Positions 1 through 11,392 of a stretch of 64,000 nucleotides of DNA are shown piece after piece (within the stretch, counting starts at the first letter, position 1; every line of letters starts with the position of its first letter). A program made the translations under genes and the position numbers. Below the pieces are notes generated by a model, which saw only the letters and a program-made list of their open reading frames with translations, had not been told where the DNA came from and did not search any database. Origin of the DNA: Cryptomeria japonica (Eukaryota; Streptophyta; Pinopsida; Cupressales; Cupressaceae); assembly GCF_030272615.1 (NCBI RefSeq), contig NC_081411.1, positions 831,376,160 to 831,440,159 of the forward strand, written 5' to 3'.

Positions 1-7
1 TAAGGAG

Positions 8-1090
8 ATGGAGCCTAATTTGGATAACTTATTCCATGAGAATGTTGGTGGTTCTATGAATCCTACAAATGTACCCATTTATCCTCATTCTTTAGATAAT
101 TCTTATGATGTGGAGGAATCACTAATTAGGGTTTCCATTGACCAATTGGAGAAGATTGACAATCAATTTGAAAATCTTCAACAATGGATGAGTCAACAAT
201 ACTCAGAAAGTGAAGCTCTCCCATTGATTGAAGGATTGAAAAGACTAGTTCAAAGTGATAAACTTGGTGTTGATATCCTACATGGTATTGCTCATATTGT
301 TGATTCTAATATTATGCCTATAAAGAGTTGTCTTGAAGTACTTGGTTACACACAACCTCCTAGTCAAGTTAATCACTCCATTAACTTGACTACCCCTAAG
401 GCTAGTGTTCCCACTTTTATATCCAGCATCATAGCTACTTCTACTTAAAATGTCATACCTGCAAGTGTTAGTCAAGGGGTAAACTCCTCTGATCATAATT
501 CTTTCATCCCTCCTCAAGTAAGTCTTCCATTTGTTACCCAATCTTCTCCCATACCTACCTACAATAGTGTTCCACCTCCTTATTCTCAACCCTAGCCTTC
601 CTATAACAATATCCCTTCTTATTCTCAACCCTTTCATTCAACAATGTTACTCCTCCTTCTCAATCTAACATGTCCAATTTCAATCCTTCTACTGAAGCTA
701 CCATCAATAGTCTAGCACAAACAGTGTCTTCCTTACAACAACAAATAGCTTCTATGAATCAATCTAAGTATAATGTGCCCACATTTGATGTAGCAAGTCC
801 ATTATCCAATGGCATTGTTTGTGTTGTCCCTCCTAAACATGTGGAAGTCCCTCAATTGGAACTTTATAGTGGAAAAGATGATCCTTTGACTCATGTTAAA
901 ATATTTCAAACTTTGTGTAGTGACTTTTCTCATGACCAAAGATTGTTGGCTTAATTGTTTACTAGAACATTAAGGGATAAAGATTTGCAATGGTATTGTT
1001 CTTTACCTCTTTATTCTATTACTTTTTTTCAACAGTTGGCTGATGGTATAGACGAAAGGCATGGAACTGTGTTTGAACCAACTCAGCATA
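8..1090 (+). pseudogene. gypsy-1 gag (capsid-like) remnant
   Basis: This is a Gag-type structural protein that would form the retrotransposon particle. It reads in frame 2 from 8 through a TAA near 446 to a Pro/Ser/Tyr-rich stretch, shifts frame by one base near 643, and continues from 670. A glutamine-rich helix with SLQQQIASMNQ precedes the capsid-type segment LELYSGKDDPLTHVKIFQ, and after a TAA at 952-954 the same frame carries LFTRTLRDKDLQWYCSLP, the conserved core of Retrotrans_gag proteins. The frame is lost near 1090. The true start lies at or left of the window edge. Assignment to gag is secure; the gypsy sublineage is not resolved. Confidence 0.8.
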
Positions 1091-1345
1091 TCATGTATAT
1101 CTATCATGTTACTTTTGGGGGTTTTGGGGTATAGATGGATGACCTGGAGCATAGCTCGGTGCACATCAATACATAATGTAATTCTCTAATTTATTAATAT
1201 AAAATATTTTTGACTTTGACCCTTTATCAATAGAAAAAAATCTATAAAACATACAAATATAAAGTGAAACAACTCAACAACCTTTTATGAAGTTCAAACT
1301 GAATAAGGGATATAAAATTCAATGACAACAACAACACTCAAGTAG
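1090..1345 (+). other. Non-gag sequence interrupting gypsy-1 gag; possible LINE 3' tail
   Basis: The gag reading frame stops making sense here and resumes after about 1390. The stretch is AT-rich and ends in a run like ccctttatcaatag followed by seven A residues, which resembles the 3' tail of plant LINEs. No target duplication could be fixed by eye, so it may simply be decayed gag or a short 5'-truncated LINE insertion. Confidence 0.25.
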
Positions 1346-1390
1346 CAGCCACAACAGGTGTGCCTCATTTGTCAAAATACTTTAGAAAAT

Positions 1391-2347
1391 AATTCACTCC
1401 TCTTAATGAATCTTTACATAGTATTATGTCGCAATTGTTACAAAGGAATGTGTTGAAACTTCTCCCTATTAAACCAATTGATACAACTAAACCTTTACCA
1501 CCTGCCTATGATTCCAAAGCCTTCTTCCAATACCATCATCAACTAGTCATGACACTAAAAAGTGTTATCCCTTGAGATGTAAGATTCAAGACTTGATTGA
1601 TAACAATACCATATATGTGGTTGGTGTTAATGATAAAGGAAACAAATCAGTAGCTCCTCCTAATCAAAACCTTCAAATTCTCACTAATCCTTTATCTTCT
1701 CATTCCACTAATGTGATTGAGACTGATCATCTTTCCTTCTCTCCCGATGATCTTGGCCTTGAGTCTAATAATATGGTGAACCTTATAGATCAAAATGAAC
1801 CTCCTAAGGACTTGTGCATTACATTTGATCCTAGTAAGACTATTGAAGCACCTAACAACCCATTATATATAACTGCAAAAATCAAATGCATAGCTTCTGG
1901 AGGGTTTCTCATTGATCCATCTTGCATGGTTAATGTGATAATGAAAGAATTTCTTTATACTATGCAATTGCATCAAATAATATATGATGACACTAATGTG
2001 ATTGTTAGAATTTTTTATGGCTACTCTTGTACTGTTCTATCACACTTCTTATTGATGTTGGCACTAAATTATTAGATGATGTCTTTGTTATCATTCCTAC
2101 ATTCGATCAATTTTGTGTGAAGTTGGGACATCCTTGGCTCTCTTCCATGAAAGTGATCGCTTCTACTATTCATAAGTGTTTGAAATTTCCTTATAATGAT
2201 AAAACCATAATTGTTAACCATAGCATATATCAACCTACGGTGAGACATGGAGATGTTTGTCTTGATTATTTTTGGTCTGAACAATTCCAACCTCTTCAAC
2301 CTAGAAGTGATGCTCTCTTTAAATCATATAAAAAATGGAAAAAATGA
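1391..2347 (+). pseudogene. gypsy-1 zinc knuckle and aspartic protease remnant
   Basis: Around 1525-1560 a degenerate YHHQL-GHDTKKC motif (one-base frameshift at the G) matches the single CCHC-type knuckle at the end of gypsy Gag, followed by KIQDLIDNN. The protease follows: PLYITAKIKC, then LIDPSCMVNVI, which occupies the place of the catalytic D-[TS]-G segment (here D-P-S), then the flap and the C-terminal FCVKLGHPWLSSM and IHKCLKFPYNDK segments. The frame changes from frame 3 to frame 2 near 2035 and a TGA ends the segment at 2345-2347. The protease would cleave the Gag-Pol precursor. It is inactive as it stands because of the frameshift and stops. Confidence 0.75.
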
Positions 2348-3241
2348 GATGGTTTTAGCCATGAGCAAACCTAGAAATCCAACACAAGTAATATTCTTCC
2401 TGATGATCATATACCTCTTCTTGAGGACAAGATTATTCTTCCTCCTAAGGAAAGAAATAATGTTTGTCCCAAAGAGGAATCTTTTTCTTCTCCTAAGGAT
2501 AAGATTATTCTTCCTCCTAAGGATAAATATTTTCTTTTTCCTAAAGAAGAATCCATTCCTTCTCCTAAAGATGAGTCTATTCTTCCTCCTGAATATAAAA
2601 AAGCTCTTCCTCCTAAGCATAAAACTAAGGATAAACATATCATTCCTCCTAAGGATGGACCTATTCCTCCTCCTCATGATGGACCTAGTCTCCTTCCTAC
2701 ACCTCTCATTCCTCCTCTATATGGTGTGGTTCTGCCTCCTACATCTTACAAAGGGAAGCAATCAACATCTTCTATTGTTCAACGTAAAAGACCTTCTCCT
2801 ACGCATCCTTCCTTAAAACAAGAAAAGAAGCCTATACCTAATGAACCTAAATCTTCACAACCTTTAGCTAAAACTAAATGAAATTGTTCTGCAAGAGAAT
2901 GTCGATAGAGATGTCGTGTGAGAGTTCATGAACTTTCTTCCCAAACCACTTCTTCTCCAAACACACTAATTGTTGACATAATTCCATCTATTCAACCTCC
3001 TCCTAATGAAGAAGTTCAACCTAAATCTCCAAGACGCAAAATGCTTAAGAAAAATAATGGTTGAATTTCTATTCCTATTAGAGCTCCCACTTTTGTTAAT
3101 CTTGATAAAGAAATAGGTGAGAATGTTGTTAATGATGAAAATGTTGATTTGACTCAAAAGGCACATGTGTTCCCTTCTTCCATGGTGGTTTCCTTTCTCT
3201 GGAGGATGAGGACAATTCTATGCATATATATATACACATGA
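2348..3241 (+). pseudogene. Pro/Lys-rich repeat region downstream of gypsy-1 protease
   Basis: Frame 2 continues from the protease through about 890 bp with only a few stops (2345, 2372, 2879, 2897 and 3062 regions). It encodes degenerate short repeats of the type PPKDK, SPKDE and PPKDG, then a basic stretch with RNA-binding character (QRKRPSP, NCSARECR, RRKMLKKNNG), then IPIRAPTFVNLDKE. At this place in an autonomous gypsy element reverse transcriptase would begin; no RT motif is seen in any frame. The product is not recognised. It may be a linker retained after loss of pol, or a feature of a gag-pro-only family. Confidence 0.5.
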
Positions 3242-3764
3242 TGTACACCAGTTAGCATAAAAAGTATACTAACTCCAAAATTATGTGAAACCACCTCGTG
3301 TTTTGTGTTTTGTGATCATTATCCTTTGATTTATCCTCTCTTGGGGGCTAAATTATTGTCTTTTCTTTTTGGTTGTATCCTACCTTAAAGCAATTTCTCT
3401 TGATAAGGCATACGCAATTGCTTTAACGTGAGGGCATACACTTCGCTCCATGATTCTCTTTCTTGCATATCTTCATACTTAAAGTTACTTAGCGAACTTT
3501 GTTCTTTTCTTTGTAATTTTTGGTATTTTTCTTTTCATGACTCATAGTAAGATAACCTTAATAGTTTGTAGTCATGGTTCTCTCTTTCTCTCTCTCATGA
3601 TCTTCCCTTTAACCTTATCATTGAAGTTATAAGATACTAAAGTCCACTGGGGGCTTCGTGTATCTAGCCTATTTGATGATTTGGTGAAATTTTTCAATGT
3701 GAACCCTTTGTACTTTACCGAGAGTAAGATTTCCTTCATACTCTTGCTAGAGTGGGGGCTAAAT
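3242..3764 (+). other. gypsy-1 3' untranslated region with polypurine tract
   Basis: This is non-coding sequence between the last reading frame and the 3' LTR. It includes a CT-rich microsatellite-like stretch around 3575-3600. The segment 3751-3764 (gagtgggggctaaa) is a polypurine tract directly before the LTR start at 3765, where plus-strand DNA synthesis would be primed. From 3512 on, the sequence is duplicated at 11393. Confidence 0.6.
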
Positions 3765-3962
3765 GTAGTGTCCTAAAATTGCAACCCTTTGCAATTTTGA
3801 CCACATTGGGTCCTTACCTTAGCATTTGCACCACATAGCCTGCTTGGGACCTAATTATGCTCATGCCCCTTCCATATTGCATCATTTTTTGATATTTTGC
3901 ATTCATTTTTCACTTGATCCTAACCTAAAAATAAGGTAGGACCAGGACGTTGCGCCTTAGTC
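3765..3962 (+). repeat. gypsy-1 3' LTR, first piece (interrupted by copia-1)
   Basis: The piece starts TGTAGTGTCC after the polypurine tract and is cut by copia-1 at 3963. The last five bases, TAGTC (3958-3962), are the copia-1 target duplication. The same LTR start occurs again at 11644 in the duplicated segment, and a diverged relative is seen near 33041. Confidence 0.7.
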
Positions 3963-5695
3963 TATTGGCATTGAGTTGTCATTGATGTCAACTGGTATTG
4001 CAGGCTATCGATAGGGTATGTCAACCCGGTATGAAGAAGATTGAACCAGCATAAGGAAGATTAACATGAAGGCACTTCAACCGGTATGGTGGAAGACAAG
4101 CAGGTATTGAGTTTGTCAGTGACATCACCGGTAAGGGGTGATATGAAGTTGTGTGTTGGCATGACAAGTTGTAACCAGTATGAAGGTTGGTTGTTTGTTT
4201 GTGATAATGTTTGTGATGAAGAGGCAGAATTTCAAAGAGATCACAAACCACTAGAGGTGAAGTTGAGCTACCAGTGTAGTGTATGTTGTCGAATTGCAGC
4301 AGGAAAAGGTTTTACCGGTAAGGGCTTGTATTGGTATGAAGATTTGTTGAATGTTCAAGTTTAAAACTGACCCCGTGGTGGTGAGCTGAGTGTATGTTGA
4401 TGTGATGCCACGTGGAGCTGAGGTGGTGAGCATGCAGAGGTCAATGAAGTTTTCATCGACATGGTTGTTGGAGCAGTTAGTCAACATTAAATGAAACAAC
4501 GACAAATCATGGGTCGATGACAGATTGGTGCGGCTCAAGGAAGAATGAATGATAGAGAAAGATCAGGGAGTTGTTGGTGCCTAGATCGAAGCGAGGAAAT
4601 TAGATTGTAGGAGGACCTTGAGAAGGAAACAGATAGGTCATGAATGTGTCAACAGATTTCAAGGCCGAAAATCAAGGTCAGGTTTTCTATTCTTGGCAAA
4701 CATACTTTGGACAGATGGAAAATATGTGATGGCCTATCTCTCCAAAGAAGGTGTTCGACCCAAGGCGGATTAGATCAGATTGGATGCAGATTTGGTTAGT
4801 AGAAGGAAACCCTAGTCGCCCTCTATTCGAATTGCTTTTTAGCAGGAAATATTCAACTTAAATATGGCGAGCTAAGATAGATAGTTGTTGTTGCTGAAGG
4901 GTGAAGGATAGAGTGAAATTGTTATCTGAGAGCCAAAGAGATAAAACTTCTGAAGTGTTTGTGAGTGAATATTGTATCAGTAAGGAGAAGCAAGGTAAAC
5001 CAGTGTAAAGAACAAACTGGCAGAGTGAGCATAGAATGTAGGGGTGACAAAATGGAAGAAGCAATACCTAATAGAGAGTGACCAAGTGTGAGTTGAATTC
5101 AGGATAATAGAGGGAGAGAAGATTTAATAAAGTTAGAACCAGCAGAAAGGGTAAGTTGCAATGTGTGTTGAGTTAACACAAACCGGCAAGATAGAAACTA
5201 GTAATGCAAAGCTTTGAAGGGTTGCAAAACTTCATTTGCAATTTGGATCTCATTTGTATATATGATTTTTCATATTGTCTTCACTGAGTAGGTGTTCAGT
5301 GCAGGGGTTTTAGCCTATAAATTGTGTAGGGGTTGGCGCACCTTTGATTTGGTGCTCATAAATCAGGGGTTGGTGCTCCTTTGGTTGGTGCCCTAAAGTT
5401 TGTAATTAGATCTTTTCATTGTGAGGCTGGATTGGAGCAGAAGATCTCTAGCAGCTATTCTCACCGAGGTTTTTCCCACATTGGGTTTTCCTCGTACATA
5501 TGGTGTTATGTGTTGCATCTTCATTTGTGTGTTGTATTAATCTTGTAGATATTTCTTCTACACACCTTGTTTTCATTTCTTTGGTAACCATTCTGCATTC
5601 TATTTATTTCATATTGAATTGGTATAGCTTTGATTAAGTAAAAATTGTTTAAATCACTAATTCACCCCCCTCTCAGTGATCCATTGTGTCCAACA
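3963..5695 (+). repeat. copia-1 5' LTR (about 1.73 kb)
   Basis: It begins TATTGGCATTGAG (TG changed to TA at the tip) and ends GTGTCCAACA. It carries ACCGGTA motifs in the first 400 bp, a TATAAAT box at 5316-5322, a short C run (ttcacccccc) 25 bp before the end, and is followed two bases later by the primer site. It aligns along its full length with 11843-13562 and for its first 212 bp with 11163-11374. Confidence 0.9.
5316..5322 (+). promoter_or_regulatory. Probable TATA box in copia-1 5' LTR
   Basis: TATAAAT lies about 380 bp before the LTR end; the same heptamer is kept at 13199-13205 in the duplicate LTR. It is the best candidate for the U3 promoter of the element; the start site itself is not determined. 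Confidence 0.45.
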
Positions 5696-5697
5696 AT

Positions 5698-5709
5698 TGG
5701 TATCGGAGC
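5698..5709 (+). other. copia-1 primer binding site (tRNA-iMet type)
   Basis: TGGTATCGGAGC, two bases after the LTR end, matches the usual plant copia primer site TGGTATCAGAGC at 11 of 12 positions. The 3' end of initiator methionine tRNA would prime minus-strand synthesis here. Confidence 0.85.
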
Positions 5710-5770
5710 CTAGGTACCCTATTTTGTCAAAGCGTTATCTAGCTTGGGTAGATCCTATCAAGTGTTCACA

Positions 5771-7799
5771 ATGGCAAGAAATGAATCAGCCTCCTCAAAA
5801 GCCCCTACGTTTGATGGTGTCAACTATGCCTTTTGGAGTAAAAGAATGGAAACTTATTTATCCTCTCTAGATTGTGATATATGGATGTCGATTGTGAATG
5901 GGTATACGGTCCCTAATAATCCTCCTACTTATCCAGATGCTAAGAAGGAATATGAGAACAATGCTAAGGCAAAAAATGCTATTCTTAGTGGGCCATCTAA
6001 TAATGAGTTTGTTAAGGTCATGCACTGCTCATCTACCAAAGAAAATTGGGATAAGTTGCATAAAATATTTGAAGGCAATGCTAAAGTCAAGGAATCCAAG
6101 TTAAAAACATTGAGAGCACAGCTTGAGGGTTTGAAGATGAGAGAAAAAGAGAAGATTGTTGACTATCTCTAAAGGATTGATAAAACAATAAACACCATTA
6201 GAGAGGTTGGAGAAGAAATAAAAGATGAGGTGGTAGTGAAGAAAGTACTTATATCCCTCAACCCTAAGTATGATACAAAGGTTTCAGGAATAGAAGAAGC
6301 AAAAGATATGAAAGTCTTTACAATGGATGAGTTGTATGGTTCCCTAACTGCTTATGAAATGAAGATTGTCGGTACTGAGGCTGTGAAGAAAGAAGCTACA
6401 TTCAAAACATGAAGAAAAGGAAAAGAAGAGTTTTCTCATGATGGAACTGGTGAAGACTCTGATGATATCATGGAAAACTTTCTCAGAAGACTCAAGACGG
6501 GTTTAGGCAAATACAAAGGCAAGTTGCCCTTGAAATGTTTCAACTGTGGAAAGATTGGACATTTTGCTGCCAAATGTCCCTATAGTGATAAGAATGAAGA
6601 TGATCATTGTAGATCATACGGTAAGGATAGGAAGAAGAATGTCTACCAGTATGGTAGAAGAGGCAACCGGAAGTAGAACAGTCTTTACACACATGAAATT
6701 GATACCACATATGAGGAGAATGTCTCAAATGACTGTTGCAGTGAAGATGAACTTAATGCAACCCTTTTCATGGCCCAAGAGGTTCCAGTACCTGAAGAAG
6801 GAGAAGAGGAAGAGAAAGAAGGAGAAGTAGATCTTGAAGCAGAGCTCATCAGTGCCTTGGAAGAGCTAAAGAAAACAAGAAGAGATCTGAAGAAGGTGAA
6901 AAAGGTTGTAGCTGAAGAACAAGAGATGTTGGAGAAATCTCTTGAAGAGTCCAAGAAAACAATTACAGATCTAAAGCTTCAATTGGAAGAAGCCAAGGGG
7001 ATCTGTGAAGTTACTAGCATCAGCTTGAGTAAAGGAGCATCAGAACCTAGAAGAAGAAATTGCCAAGCTCCGGAAGGAATTAGAGAAAAGCAAGGAAGAA
7101 ATGAAAGTGAGAAGCAAATATGAAGGCAGCACCAAAGCTTTAGACAAGTTGTTGAGAAAACAGAAGCAATCTAAAGATACCGGTGGCTTAGGATTTGAAG
7201 AGGGTCAAAGTTCAAATAGCAAAGACACATCTAGTAAGGAGATATTGTTTACGTCTTCAAATGAAGGTGAAGAGAAGAAGACATTCATGGTAAGAAAAGA
7301 TACCAGTAAGAAGACATATGCAGATGTTGTTAAGAACTATCACACAAACCAGTATACACAATCAATGAACCGGAGACCATACTCAATGTACCAACATGCA
7401 GATCCAAGGAGAAATGTAAGAGCTGATCATGAAGGATTTACCAAAGTTAGCAACATGAAAGGAAGACCCCTGGTAAGGCAGTCATTTGCAAGACCAAGAC
7501 AATCTAACCGGTATGTTCCAAACTTTCATGATTATTGTCACTGATGTAATAAGTTCAATCATAGAAGGGCAGACTGTAGGAAAATGAATGTAAACCCTAG
7601 TATTGAGAGTATAAACTCATTTGTTGCATTACAAGGTAAAAATGTCACTTGTTATAATTGCAATGAGTTTGGTCATAAGAGTTATGAGTGTAGGAGAAAT
7701 GTAGAGATGTCCTACAAGAATGCTTTGGATACATCTTTCAATGCTAATGTAAAATGTTACAAGAGCGAAAAATTTTGGTCACATAGCAAGGCATTGTAA
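5771..7799 (+). pseudogene. copia-1 gag remnant (UBN2-type capsid, coiled coil, four knuckles)
   Basis: ATG at 5771 opens MARNESASSKAPTFDGVNY, the N-terminus typical of copia Gag (UBN2/DUF4219 type), followed by WDKLHKIFEG and LKTLRAQLEGLKM. After a TAA at 6170 and a TGA at 6410 the same frame gives a first knuckle, CFNCGKIGHFAAKC, near 6537, a TAG at 6674, and an acidic coiled coil (6770-7030). A one-base shift near 7035 moves to frame 3, with the motif STKALDKLLRKQK then GLGF that is common before the second knuckle block. Further knuckles lie near 7536 (CH-stop-CNKFNHRRADC), 7650 (CYNCNEFGHKSYEC) and 7756 (degenerate). It would be the particle and RNA-binding protein; the copy is broken. 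Confidence 0.85.
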
Positions 7800-7909
7800 G
7801 CTAAGAATTGGCAAGAAAAAGAAAACAGTACCAGATCAGAAGATAGAGACTAAACTAGAACATAAGATGACAGAAAAGGAGAAGAAAGAAGAGAAACAGG
7901 TTTGGATAA

Positions 7910-8140
7910 ATGAGAAGAAAAAAGACAGTGTCAAGGTTTATTGTGCAGACTGCTCTACATGCTGAAAGGAATAATTTATGGGTAGTTGATAGTGGCTTCT
8001 CAAATCACATGATCGGAGACAAGAAAATGTTTATCAAGCTTGATGATTGGAATGGTGGTTCTGTCAGTTTTGGTGACAACTCCTCCATCAAGATTAAAGG
8101 TCGTGGTACATTGAATATTGATGGAAAGCTTAAGGTATAA
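7910..8140 (+). pseudogene. copia-1 aspartic protease remnant
   Basis: The segment WVVDSGFSNHMIGDKKMF carries the catalytic D-S-G triad of copia proteases, followed by VSFGDNSSIKIKGRGTL, the usual flap-side region. The Phe after D-S-G replaces the usual Cys. The frame ends in a TAA at 8138-8140 and the following GAG-pre-integrase segment (8140-8290) is only partly readable. The enzyme would process the Gag-Pol polyprotein. Confidence 0.85.
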
Positions 8141-8280
8141 GCAAGTTCACATTTGACTCTACCAGTTGTCAGATAAGCAAGCAGAGTACTGGTCAGGTTG
8201 TGGAAGAAGGAAAGAGGATAGATGGCAATGTCTACAATCTAAAAGAATGCTATGAGTCCTAATGCATGATGGGATAGGTT

Positions 8281-9330
8281 GATGAAATTCGGTTGTGGAA
8301 CCGGAGATTAGGCCATGTGAACTTTGACAATATGGTGAAGATAAGCAAGAACTGGTATGTAAGAAACATTCCAAAAATAACAAAACCAACATGTACTTTT
8401 TGTGATGAATGTATCAGACGCAAGAAAATCAAAGTAAGTTGCAAAACAAAAGAGTGCAATACCTCGAGACCTCTGGAATTAGTGCATACATATTTGTGTC
8501 AGCCATCAAGGACAAGGGCTCTAATCGGTGAGAGATACTTCATGCTATTCATTGATGACTACTCAAGGATGACTTGGGTGACATTTTTGCATGAAAAAAC
8601 ACAAGCATTTGAAAGATTCAAGATTTTTAGAAGGATGGTTGAAAATGACAGTGGACACCGGTTAAAGTGTTTAAGATCAAACCGGGGTGGAGAATATTAT
8701 TCAAATGAGTTTATTGACTACTATGAGAAACAAGGAATTTGGAGAAAGTATTCAGCAACAAGAACACCACAGTAGAATGGTGTGGCAGAAAGGAAGAATA
8801 GGATAGTAAAGGAAGTGACTAGAACAATGTTGAATGAGACTAGCATACCAGATACATACTAGAAGGAAGTAGTTCATACTGTTGTCTATACATTAAACCA
8901 GGTACAACTAAGAGTGAATAGTAGGATGACTCCTTATGAATTATGGTACGACCAGAAACCATCACTCAAGCATTTTAGAGTGTTTGGAAGTAAGTGCTTC
9001 ATCAAGAGAGATGCTAATGGATTAGGAAGTTTTGATTCCAGGAGTGATGAAGGAATCTTCTTGGGTTACTCAACCAATAGCAAAGCTTACAAATACTACA
9101 ACAAGAAATTGAGAAAAATGGTTGATAGTATAAATGTGAGAATAGATGAAGACCTACATAAGAAAGAATTTGCACTAGCACCCTATATTGATCTTTCACA
9201 TGATGACCATGAAGATCAATCTGATAGTGTGTTAGTAGAAGAAGCACCAAGCAAGAACTCCAACCGGTATGTGCAGAAGAACCATCCGAAAGAACAGATA
9301 ATAGGAGATAAAAATGAAGGTGCAGACTAG
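8281..9330 (+). pseudogene. copia-1 integrase remnant with two catalytic Asp changed
   Basis: The GAG-pre-integrase and zinc-binding part, LWNRRLGHVNFDNM to TFCDEC, is readable, then the rve core with IDDYSRMTWVTF. The first catalytic Asp in the usual H-T-D-L-C-G-P segment is Tyr here (HTYLCQP) and the second, in the usual R-T-D-R-G-G-E, is Asn (RSNRGGEY); the Glu is kept in GVAERKNR after a TAG at 8773. A second TAG at 8860 replaces a Trp codon. The C-terminal part with FGSKCFIKRD and GIFLGYSTNSKAY is clear. A frameshift near 9322 leads into RT. The enzyme would insert the cDNA; it cannot work in this copy. Confidence 0.88.
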
Positions 9331-10922
9331 AAGGAAACTAGCCCAGAATGATGAACAGGTAAATTTCTACCTCATGACAGAACTTGATCCCAAAACTTTT
9401 GATGAATCTAGAAAAAGTGAAAAGTGGATAGATGTCATGGATGAAGAGTTGAAACAAATTGAGAAAAATCAAACTTGGGAACTTGTTCCTAGACTTGCAG
9501 ACAAGAATGTCATAGGTACCAAGTGGGTCTACCTAAACAAGATGAATGAAGAAGGCAAAATAATCTGACATAAAGCAAGGTTAGTTTGCAAAGGGTATTC
9601 TTAAGTGCAAGGTATTGACTTCGAAGAAACCTTTGCTCTGGTTGCTAGGTTAGATGCAATAAGAATTTTTTTAGCTTTCTTTGCTTATAAAGGATACGAG
9701 GTTTACCAAATGGATGTTAAATATGTATTTTTGAATGGTAACCTTGAAGAAGAAGTGTATATGGAACAATGAGAAGGATATCTATTACATGATGATGTGA
9801 TTTTTGTATGCCAATTGAAGAAAGCCCTACATGGTTTGAAGCGGACCCCAGAGCATGGTATTCCCGGTTAGACAAGTACTTGAAGGAATGAGGATTTGAG
9901 AAAGAGAATGCAGACAACAACCTGTACATAAAGGTAAATGGAGACGATATGATCATAGTTGTTGTGTATGTTGATGACATTATATTTGGTGGAGACAAGG
10001 ACATCATGTGCAAAGAATTTGCAGATCAGATGAAGATAGAATTTGAGATGTCCATGCTAGGTGAGTTGTCCTATTTTCTTGGTTTGCAGATCTCATAGCA
10101 GGAGAAAGGAATTTTCATCTCTCAAACCAAGTATGTTAAAGATATGTTGAAGAAGTTTCAAATGGAGCACAACAAACCGATAAGTACTCCGATAGTTACC
10201 GGTTGTAAGTTGAGCAAACTAGATGAGTCACCGGAAGTTGAGAAAACATTGTATAGGTCTATGATTGGTAGTCTGTTATATATAACAACATCTAGACCAT
10301 ATATTGTACAAGTTGTTTTCATGGTAGAAAGATTCCAATCTGCTCCTAAATAGTCTCACTTAAATGCAGTCAGGAGAATCTTCAGGTATCTACAAGGAAC
10401 TATCAGTTATGGCCTGTGGTATCCAAAGAAAGGAGACTTCTCTTTGTAGGCTTATACTGATGTAGATTGGGCATGAAGTATTGATGACCAAAAAGTATAA
10501 GTGGAGGTGCTTTCTACTTAGGGGAATGGTTAGTATCATGGCACAACAAGAAGCAAGACTCAGTGTCATTATCCACTGTTGAGGCCGAATATATAGTTGT
10601 TGCTATATGTTGTTCACAACTGTTATGGATGAAGCAAACATTCAAGGACATATAGGTGGAGATACTGGATCCTAGTACAATTAGGTGTGATAAATCAAGT
10701 GCAATAAACATCTCCAAGAATCCAATAATGCACTCAAGATCAAAACACATTGCAATCAAGTATCACTTCTTGAAAGAGAAGGTAGTAGATAAGGAGGTAA
10801 TTGTAGAATATGTTCCAACTGGTGAGCAGATTGCTAACATATTTACCAAGCCACTTCCTTTGGGCCCATTTGAGTACTTGAGGCAAAATATGGGAATTTT
10901 TCCACCATCTGGCAACACTTAA
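9314..10922 (+). pseudogene. copia-1 reverse transcriptase and RNase H remnant
   Basis: RT motifs run in order: [61 protein letters not shown], then YVDDIIFGG (catalytic YVDD intact, near 9970) and LSYFLGLQIS. The RNase H part shows the DVDWA, SISGGAFYLG and TVEAEYIVVA segments and ends ANIFTKPLP. Frameshifts lie near 9845 and 10493. In-frame stops include TAG at several Gln positions (for example in LQIS-stop-QEKG and APK-stop-SHL). The last codon is followed by TAA at 10920-10922. It would copy element RNA into DNA; the copy is inactive. Confidence 0.9.
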
Positions 10923-11105
10923 ATTTGTAGGAGGATGTATGATTGAGGGGGAGTCAACAATTGTTACTATCTTATGACTCTTGAATCGTGAAGCATGGAC
11001 ACAGGGGGAGAATGTTTCCTAACTAGATGTAGATAAGGGAGAGATTATGGGCACACTCTAGCAGTATGCTTGGTGTCATACTAAGGTTCCCTTTGCCATT
11101 GTTAT

Positions 11106-11162
11106 CAAAGGGGGAGAGAAATCAAAATAGAAAATGTTGACATCAATGCCAAAGGGGGAGAT
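11106..11162 (+). promoter_or_regulatory. copia-1 doubled polypurine motif
   Basis: CAAAGGGGGAGA near 11106 and CCAAAGGGGGAGAT ending at 11162 lie about 45 bp apart; the second abuts the 3' LTR and should be the plus-strand primer. The same doubled arrangement occurs in copia-2, copia-3 and copia-4. Confidence 0.7.
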
Positions 11163-11374
11163 TGTGGGTATTGAGTTGTCATTGATGTCAACTAGTATTG
11201 TAGGCTACCGGTAGGGTGTGTCAACTCGGTATGAAGAAGATTGAACTAGCATAAGGAAGATTAACATGAAGGCATATCAACTAGTATGGTGGAAGACAAG
11301 CAAGCATTGAGATTGTCAGTGACATCACTGGTAAGGGGTGATATGAAGTTCTGTGCTAGCATGACAAGTTGTAA
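11163..11374 (+). repeat. copia-1 3' LTR, truncated to its first 212 bp
   Basis: TGTGGGTATTGAG at 11163 starts the LTR; alignment with the 5' LTR holds up to ATGACAAGTTGTAA (11374), corresponding to 4174. The remaining 1.5 kb is missing at this point and the next bases belong to a rearrangement junction. Confidence 0.85.
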
Positions 11375-11392
11375 TCTTCCTTATGCATGACA
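11375..11392 (+). other. Junction filler with an inverted copy of nearby LTR sequence
   Basis: The bases between the truncated 3' LTR and the duplicated gypsy-1 flank match neither side. TAATCTTCCTTATGC (11372-11386, taking in the last LTR bases) is the exact reverse complement of GCATAAGGAAGATTA at 11249-11263. That points to a templated filler made by strand switching. Confidence 0.6.

Larger units (their letters stand above)
3963..11374 (+). mobile_element. copia-1: Ty1/copia LTR retrotransposon, 3' LTR truncated by a rearrangement
   Basis: The element has a 5' LTR at 3963-5695, a tRNA-Met type primer site at 5698, gag, protease, integrase, RT and RNase H in copia order, two polypurine motifs, and the first 212 bp of the 3' LTR. 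Insertion was into the gypsy-1 3' LTR. TAGTC precedes the 5' LTR (3958-3962) and also both sides of the duplicate LTR at 11843-13562. LTRs of about 1.7 kb, several zinc knuckles and a coiled coil in Gag fit the SIRE or Tork-like side of plant copia; I cannot place it more exactly. Multiple stops and frameshifts make it inactive. Confidence 0.9.

Noticed and set aside
9014-9250. Minus-strand frames opposite copia coding regions (also near 10514, 18617 and 57110)
   Set aside because: They are shadows of the integrase and RT frames on the other strand.
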